From: Isoetes taiwanensis
Taxonomy: Eukaryota; Streptophyta; Lycopodiopsida; Isoetales; Isoetaceae
Direction: 5' to 3'
DNA: 64,000 bases
NCBI GenBank assembly: GCA_021234155.1
Contig: JAJEKV010000006.1
Span: 25,292,369-25,356,368, forward strand
In this document: positions 57,185-64,000 of the stretch, piece after piece
Position numbering within the stretch: position 1 is the stretch's first letter
Layout: each line of letters starts with the position of its first letter
Notes under the pieces: model-generated
Seen by the model: only the letters and a program-made list of their open reading frames with translations
What the model was told of the DNA's origin: nothing
The model's database searches: none
Made by a program: the position numbers and the translations under genes

Positions 57185-60100
57185 AACATGAGTGGTCTTC
57201 CGGGTCACGTAACTTGGTCCCTAGGGCAACGCCGACGCTCGAGTCCATTGGCGAGCCAAATCGCGATTCGGAGAGAGGGAGGTCGCCTCGCCCGTCCCCG
57301 TGGCCTTGGGGAGAGGAAATTTGGGGCAAAGCGCCTGGGGATTTAGGGTCCGTGGATATGGGGCCAACACCCCCACTCCTGCACTTGGGACTGGCCGAAG
57401 AAGCAGCCGAGAACACGGAGCAAGGGGAACCGGACGAAGCTGAGTTTGGGCCTGTCCTCCTCCGATGTGGCAAGTAGAAGTAGGGGGCTTTGGTAAAGGG
57501 CAAGACATTCATAAATTCGCAATTAATGCATTGTACCTAAAATAAATTTGATTTTTGCCACCGAATCCTAATCCATTTCCAAAGACACAGCCCAATTTTC
57601 AAAAATTTTCTGAGAAGGTCTAGGTCAAAGGGTTAGCATTAGAACGGCCGGGGCAGCCCGCTGTAGGCAACCGAAGCCGGCACCCTTCCCCAAGTCAAAC
57701 GAGGCTGTGGACCTGGGCAGGATCCCTCACAAGAGGGGAGAGTCCCGACCCCAAGAGGCTGGATCCAAAAGTTCCCGAGGCAGTTCTTCCTCGGCAGCAG
57801 CGCCCCGGGCCGCACGCTAATGACCACCCTCCCGAGCCCTGTTCCCTATCCGACCGCTGGATCCTCCGCTCGTGGGCCCCTTCGGAAGGCCCAAAAGATT
57901 CCAGATCGGGTCCGGGAGAACTTGTCAAACCGCTGGGCGCCCCGAGGTCGGCTTTGTAGAAACCGCAGTTGTCTTGTCGTCGGGCACCGGGAGGTTCCGA
58001 ATGGCAAATCGACCCCGCCAAATCGTCCGAATGGCGAAATTACCCTAGGGAGCAAGTTACAAGGTCGGTTTTGCAAAAGAAAGAAACACTCACGCCTCCA
58101 CGACGAAAAGATCCCGCATCCACATCCTAGGCCAATTGACTACGAGTGTGATGGAAGTGAGCTACTTTGGCGCTTCTTGAGGTCGGGTGGTCTTCTTCGC
58201 CACGGAACTTGGTCCCCTGTGGCAACGTCGACGCTCGAGTCCATTGGCGAGCCAAATCGCGATTCCCTGAGAGGGGAGGTCGCCTGGTCCGGCCCCCGTG
58301 GCCTTGGGGAGAGGAAATTCGGGGCAAGCAGCCCGGGATTTTAGGGTCCGCGGCTCAAGGCCAACACCCCCACTCCACGCCAAGTCACGGCGCAAGGTCC
58401 CGCCCCAACCGACAAGGAGAGGGCCTCCAAAACGTAAACCCCGTGGGCTGCTGTGTTCTAGAAGGGTTTATGCTTTGGGGGCCGAGACTTGGTCTGCTGC
58501 ACTTGGGACCGGCCGAGAAGCCGCAGCCGAGAATACGGAGCAAGGGGAACCGACGGAGCGGAGTTTGGGCCTGTCCTCCTCCCGATGTGGCAAGTAGAAG
58601 TCGGGGGGCTTTTGCAAGTGGCAAGACATTCATAAATTCGCAATTAATGCATTGTATTTAAAATAAATTCTGATTTTTGCCCACTGGATTCCTAATCCAT
58701 CTCCAAAGACACAGCCCAATTTTCGAAATTTTCTGGAGAAGGTCTAGGTCAAAGGGTTAAGATTAGAACGGCCGGGCAGCCCGCTGTGGCAACCGAGCTG
58801 GCACCCTTCCCCAAGTCAAACGAGGCCAGGACCTTGCAGGGATCCTCACAAGAGAGGGGAGAGTCCCGGACCCCAAGAGGCGGATCCAAAAGTTCCCGAG
58901 GCAGCTCTTTCCCGGCCGGCCTCCCGGGGGTCAGACGCTTAATGACCACCCCTCCCGAGCCCGGGTTCCCTATCCGACCGCTGATCCTCCGCTCAGGCCC
59001 CTTCGAAGGCCCAAAAGATTCCAGATCGGTCCGGAGAACTTGTCAAACCGCTGGGCGCCCCGAGGAGGGCCTTGTAGAAACCGGGCAGTTGTCTTGTCGC
59101 TCGGGCACCGGGAGGTCCGAATGGCAAATCGACCCCGCCAAATCGTCCGAATGGCAAAAAATTACCCTAGGGAGCAAGTTACAAGGTCGGTTTTGCAAAA
59201 GAAAGAAACACTCACGCCTCCACGACAAAGATCCCGCATCCACATCCTAGGCCAATTGACTACGAGTGTGATGGAAGTGAGCTACTTTGGCGCTTCTTGG
59301 AGGTCGGGTGGTCTTCTGGCCACGGAACTTGGTCCCTAGGGCAATGTCGACGTTCTGAGTCCATTGGCAGAGCCAAATCGCGATTCCGGAGAGGGGAGGT
59401 CGCCCGTCCGTCCCCAGGGCCTTGGGGAGAGGAAATTCGGGGCAAGCAGCCTTCCCGGGGATTTTAGGGTCCGCGGCTCAAGGCCAACACCCCCCACTCC
59501 ACGCCAAGTCACGGGCGCAAGGTCCCCCCCGACCGACAAGGAGAGGGCCTCCAAAACGAAACCCCGTGGGCTGCCGTGTTCTAGAAGGGTTTGGCGCTTT
59601 GGGGGCGGAGACTTGGTCTGTTGCACTTGGGACCGGGCCGAGAAGCCGCAATGAGAATGAATACGGAGCAAGGGGAACTGACGGAGTGGAGTTTGGGCCT
59701 GCTCTCCTCCCGATGTGGCAAGTAGAAGTCGGGGGCGCTTTTGCAGTGGCAAGACATTCATAAATTCGCAATTAATGCATTGTACGAAAATAAATTGATT
59801 TTTGCCACCTGAATCCTAATCCATTTCCAGCACACAGCCCAATTTTCAAATTTTGGAGAAGGTCTAGGTCAAAGGGTTAGATTAGAACGGCCGGGGCAGC
59901 CCGCTGTAGGCAACCGAGCCGGGCACCCTTCCCCAAGTCAAACGAGGCCGTGACCTTGCAGGGATCCCTCACAAGAGGGGAGAGTCCCGACCCCAAGAGG
60001 CTGGATCCAAAAGTTCCCGAGGCAGCTCCTTCCCCGCGCCGCCCCTGGGGGCTGACGCTTAATGACCACCCTCCCTGAGCCCTGCCTCTATCCCACCGCT

Positions 60101-63100
60101 GGATCCTCCGCTCAGGCCCCTTCGAAGGCCCAAAAGATTCCAGATCGGTCCCGGGAGAACTTGTCAAACCGCTGGGCCCCGAGGTCGGCCTTTGTAGAAA
60201 CCGCGCAGTTGTCTTGTCGCTCGGGCACCGGGAGGTTCCGAATGGCAAATCGACCGCCAAATCGTCCGGAATGGCTTAAATTACCCTAGGGAGCAAGTTA
60301 CAAGGTCGGTTTTGCAAAAGAAAGAAACACTCACGCCTCCACGACAAGATCCCGCATCCACATCCTAGGCCAATTGACTACGAGTGTGATGGAAGTGAGC
60401 TACTTTGGCGCTTTTTGAGGTCGGGTGGTCTTCTCGCCACGGAACTTGGTCCCTGTGGCAATGTCGACGCTCGAGTCCATTGGCGAGCCAAATCGCGATT
60501 CCTGAGAGGGGAGGTCGCCCGTCCGGCCCCTGTGGCCTTGGGGAGAGGAAATTCGGGGCAAGCAGCCCGGGATTTAGGGGTCCGTGCTCAAGGCCAACAC
60601 CCCCACTCCACGCCAAGTCATGGCAAGGTCCCCGAATCGACAAGGAGAGGGCCTCCAAAACGTAAACCCCGTGGGTTGCCGTGTTCTAGAAGGGTTTGGC
60701 GCTTTTGGGGCCGAGACTTGGTCTGTTGCACTTGGGACTCGGCCGAGAAGCCGCAGCCGAGAATACGGAGCAAGGGGAACTGACGGAGCGGAGTTTGGGC
60801 CTGTCCTCCCCGATGTGGCAAGTAGAAGTCGGGGGGCTTTGCAAAGTGGCAAGACATTCATAAATTCGCAATTAATGCATTGTACGAAAATAAATTTGAT
60901 TTTTTGCCACTGGAATCCTAATCCATTTCCAAGACACAGCCCAATTTTCGAAATTTTTGGAGAAGGTCTAGGTCAAAGGGTTAAGCATTAGAACGGGTCG
61001 GGCAGCCCCAAGGTGGCAACCGAGCTGGCACCCTTCCCCAAGTCAAACGAGGCCAGGACCTCTGGTGGATCCCTCACAAGAGGGGAGAGTCCGGACCCCA
61101 AGAGGCTGGGATCCAAAAGTTCCCGAGGCAGCCCTTCCCGGCGCCCCCGGGGTCGTGACGCTAATGACCACCTCCCCGGAGCCCGGCTCCCCTATCCGAC
61201 CGCTGATCCTCCGCTGGGGCCCCTTCTGGGAAGGCCCAAAAGATTCCAGATCGGTCCGGGAGAACTTGTCAAACCGCTGGGCGCCCCGAGGTCGGCCTTG
61301 TAGAAACCGGCAGTTGTCTTGTCGCTCGGGCACCGGGAGGCTCCGAATGGCAAATCGACCCGCCAAATCGTCCCGGAATGGCGAAATTACCCTAGGGAGC
61401 AAGTTACAAGGTCGGTTTTGCAAAAGAAAGAAACACTCACGCCTCCACGACAAGATCCCGCATCCACATCCTAGGCCAATTGACTACGAGTGTGATGGAA
61501 GTGAGCTACTTTGGCGCTTCTTGAGGTCGGGTGGTCTTCTCGCCACGGAACTTGGTCCCTGTGGCAATGTCGACGCTCGAGTCCATTGGCGAGCCAAATC
61601 GCGATTCTGAGAGGGAGGTCGCCTGGCCCCATCCCTGTGGCCTTGGGGAGAGGAAATTCGGGCAAGCAGCCCGGGGATTTTAGGGTCCGGGCTCAAGGCC
61701 AACACCCCACTCCACGCCAAGTCACGGCGCAAAGGTCCCCCCGAACCGACAAGGAGAGGGCCTCCAAAACGAAACCCCGGTGGGCTGCTGTGTTCTAGAA
61801 GGGTTTGCGCTTTGGGGGCCGAGACTTGGTCTGCTGCACTTGGGACCTGGCCGAGAAGCCGCAGCCGAGAATACGGAGCAAGGGGAACCGACGGAGCGGA
61901 GTTTGGGCCTGTCCTCCTCCCGATGTGGCAAGTAGAAGTCGGGGGTTTTTAAAGGGCAAGACATTCATAAATTCGCAATTAATGCATTGTACCTAAAATA
62001 AATTTGATTTTTTTGCCACTGATTCCTAATCCATTTCCCAGCACACAGCCCAATTTTTAAAAATTTCTGAGAAGGTCTAGGTCAAAGGGTTAGCATTAGA
62101 ACGGCCGGGGCAGAGTTTGTGGCAACCGAAGCTTGGGGCACCCTTCCCCAAGTCAAACGAGGCCAGACCTTTGCAGGATCCCCACAAGAGGGGAGAGTCC
62201 CGACCCCAAGAGGCGGGATCAAAAGTTCCCGAGGCAGTTCTTCCCTGGCAGCCCCCGATGGGGTCAGACGCTTAATGACCACCTCCTGAGCCCTGCCTCT
62301 ATCCAAAATCGCTGATCCTCCGGCTCAGGGCCCCTCTTCGGGAAGGCCCAAAAGATTCCAGATCGGGCCCGGGAGAACTTGTCAAACCGCGGGGCCCCGA
62401 GGGTCGGCCTTGTAGAAACCGCAGTTGTCTTGTCGCTCTTTGGGCACCGGGAGGCTCTTGAATGGCAAATCGACCGCCAAATCGTCGGAATGGCTTAAAT
62501 TACCCTAGGGAGCAAGTTACAAGGTCGGTTTTGCAAAAAGAAAGAAAACACTCACGCCCCACGACAAGAGATCCCGTGATCCACATCCTAGGCCAATTGA
62601 CTACGAGGTGATGGAAGTGAGCTACTTTGGCGCCTTTTTTTGGAGGTCGGGTGGTCTTCCCGCCACGGAACTTGGTCCCTGTGGCAACGCCGACGCTCGA
62701 GTCCATTGGCGTAGTCAAATCAGCGATTCCGGGAGAGGGAGGTCGCCTTGGTCCCTGTGGCCTTGGGAGGGAAATCCAAAAGCTTCCCGGATTTTTAGGG
62801 TCCGTTCAAGGCCAACACCCCACTCCACGCAAGTCACGCAAGGTACACCGACAAGGAGAGGTCCCAAACGGAAACCCGTGGGCTGCTGTGTTCTAGAAGG
62901 GTTTCTTGCTTTTGGGGGCCGAGACTTGGTCCGTTGCACTTGGGACCGGGCGAGAAGTCGCAGCCGAGAATACCGGAGCAAGGGAACCGACGGAGCGGAG
63001 TTTGGGCCCGTCCTCCTCCCGATGTGGCAAGTAGAAGTCTGGGGCGCTTTTTGGTAAAAGGGCAAGACATTCATAAATTCCGCAATTAATGCATTGTACT

Positions 63101-64000
63101 AAAATAAATTTGATTTTTTGCCACCTGGATTCCTAATCCATTTCCAGCACACACCCCAATTTCGAAAATTTCTGAGAAGGTCTAGGTCAAAGGGTTAGCA
63201 TTAGAACGCCGGGCAGCCCGCTGCCAGGTGGCAACCGAGCTGGCACCCTTCCCCAAGTCAAACGAGGCTGTGACCTGCGTGGATCCCTCACAAGAGGGGA
63301 GAGTCCGACCCCAAGATATGGATCCAAAAAGTTCCCCAGGCAGCTCTTCCGCGGCAGCCCCCGAGGGGGTCCCAGACGCCAATGACCACCTCCCAGGAGC
63401 CTGGTTCCCTCTATCCGACCATTGGATCCTCCTCGCTCAAAGGGTCTCCTTTCGGGGCAAGGCCCAAAAGATTCCATCGGTCCCGAGAACCTTGTCAAAC
63501 CGCTGGGCGCCCCTGGTGGCTCTGGCCTTGTAGAAACCGGCAGCTGTCTTGTCGCTCGCACGTGCAGTCTCCACGGCAACGACCCCAAATCGTCCTATCG
63601 CGCAAATTACCCTAGGGCGTTACAAGGCCTGCCTTCAAAAAGAAAGTTAAACACTCACGCCTCCCACTCACAAGAGATCCCTAAGACCACATCCCAGCCA
63701 ACTGGATCACGGTGTGGCTGAAGTGATTACCATTTTGGAGGCTTCCCAGGCCCCGCCACCAACTTGGGGTCCCTCAGCAAACGCCTGACGCGCCCGAGTC
63801 CATTGGCCAGAGTCAAATCGCGACCCGGAGGGGAGGTTTTCCGCCCGGCCCCGTGGCCTGTAGGAGGAAACGCCTGGATTTTAGGGTCCGCGTTCGCCAC
63901 CACCCCACTCCATCAGCCAAGCCCGCCAGGGCGTCCGCCTGTAACTTACAAGGAGAGGGCCCAAAACAGCAATACGTAACTGAACGAAGCAAATTGAGTT
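57176..64000. repeat. GC-rich tandem array, unit about 1.1 kb, seven units
   Basis: The anchor GTCCATTGGC followed by CAAATCGCGA (variants allowed) occurs near 57243, 58238, 59360, 60474, 61579, 62699 and 63798, giving periods of about 995, 1122, 1114, 1105, 1120 and 1099. Other unit landmarks: GCAAGACATTCATAAATTCG with CAATTAATGCATTGTA; GGTCTAGGTCAAAGGGTTA; AGAACTTGTCAAACCGCTGG; TACCCTAGGGAGCAAGTTAC; CATCCTAGGCCAATTGACTA. The first unit lacks about 125 bp around the TTCTAGAAGGGTTT segment. Units differ by many 1-4-bp indels, and the last one is the most degraded. Long frames on both strands are GC artefacts; no protein was recognised. Confidence 0.95.

Noticed and set aside
57178..63979. Many frames of 60-180 codons on both strands of the tandem array
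   Set aside because: High GC removes stop codons; frames do not stay aligned between units and show no domain. Not called as genes.

Overview
This is nuclear DNA of a land plant. The evidence is TTTAGGG telomere-type repeats, plant versions of PAL, a CIPK kinase, SEC5, COP1 and a RAV-type B3 domain, short GT-AG introns, and plant-type Helitrons, LINEs and a CACTA transposon. I cannot name the species. I found no intact host gene: almost everything recognisable is a transposable element, a nested insertion, a tandem repeat, or a fragment of a host gene sitting inside or next to an element.

Layout. 0-4.4 kb: a 4.07-kb inverted-terminal-repeat element whose two subterminal zones carry arrays of the palindrome GTGTATTCCGGAATACAC. 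5.5-7.9 kb: two decayed LINE pieces. 7.9-10.6 kb: microsatellite, a fold-back MITE, a SINE-like unit and an antisense LINE tail. 11.41 kb: a Helitron 3' terminus pointing left. 14.6-20.5 kb: a near full-length GC-rich LINE with coiled-coil ORF1, endonuclease, RT and zinc knuckle, itself carrying a 644-bp insertion. 21.9-22.8 kb: a degenerate AGATTC array. 23.2-24.0 kb: an unidentified intron-containing gene fragment, followed at 25.64 kb by a second Helitron 3' terminus pointing right.

26.4-45.7 kb is the most informative part. Pieces of four unrelated host genes (organellar IleRS, PAL, exocyst SEC5, a CIPK) lie within 3.2 kb, three with introns kept. They lie just upstream of a large Helitron coding region (30.3-44.7 kb; Rep plus PIF1-type helicase; 3' hairpin at 45.66-45.69 kb). 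That coding region is broken by a 540-bp TA-inserted fold-back MITE and by a 9,073-bp element with CACAAGG termini and an ATA target duplication. Removing either insertion on paper rejoins the helicase/Rep frame exactly, which fixes the boundaries to the base. The 9-kb element carries a decayed COP1 WD40 fragment. The Rep domain lacks the expected HUH motif.

46.3-57.2 kb is a decayed CACTA/En-Spm-like element: GACG-rich subterminal repeats, TNP2-type transposase remnants, and an open RAV-like B3 DNA-binding exon. From 57.2 kb to the window end runs a GC-rich tandem array with a unit of about 1.1 kb, seven units seen and continuing out of the window.

Taken together this is layered insertion, in which Helitron- and CACTA-type elements hold host exons. 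All family names come from recognising motifs by eye; no search was run.
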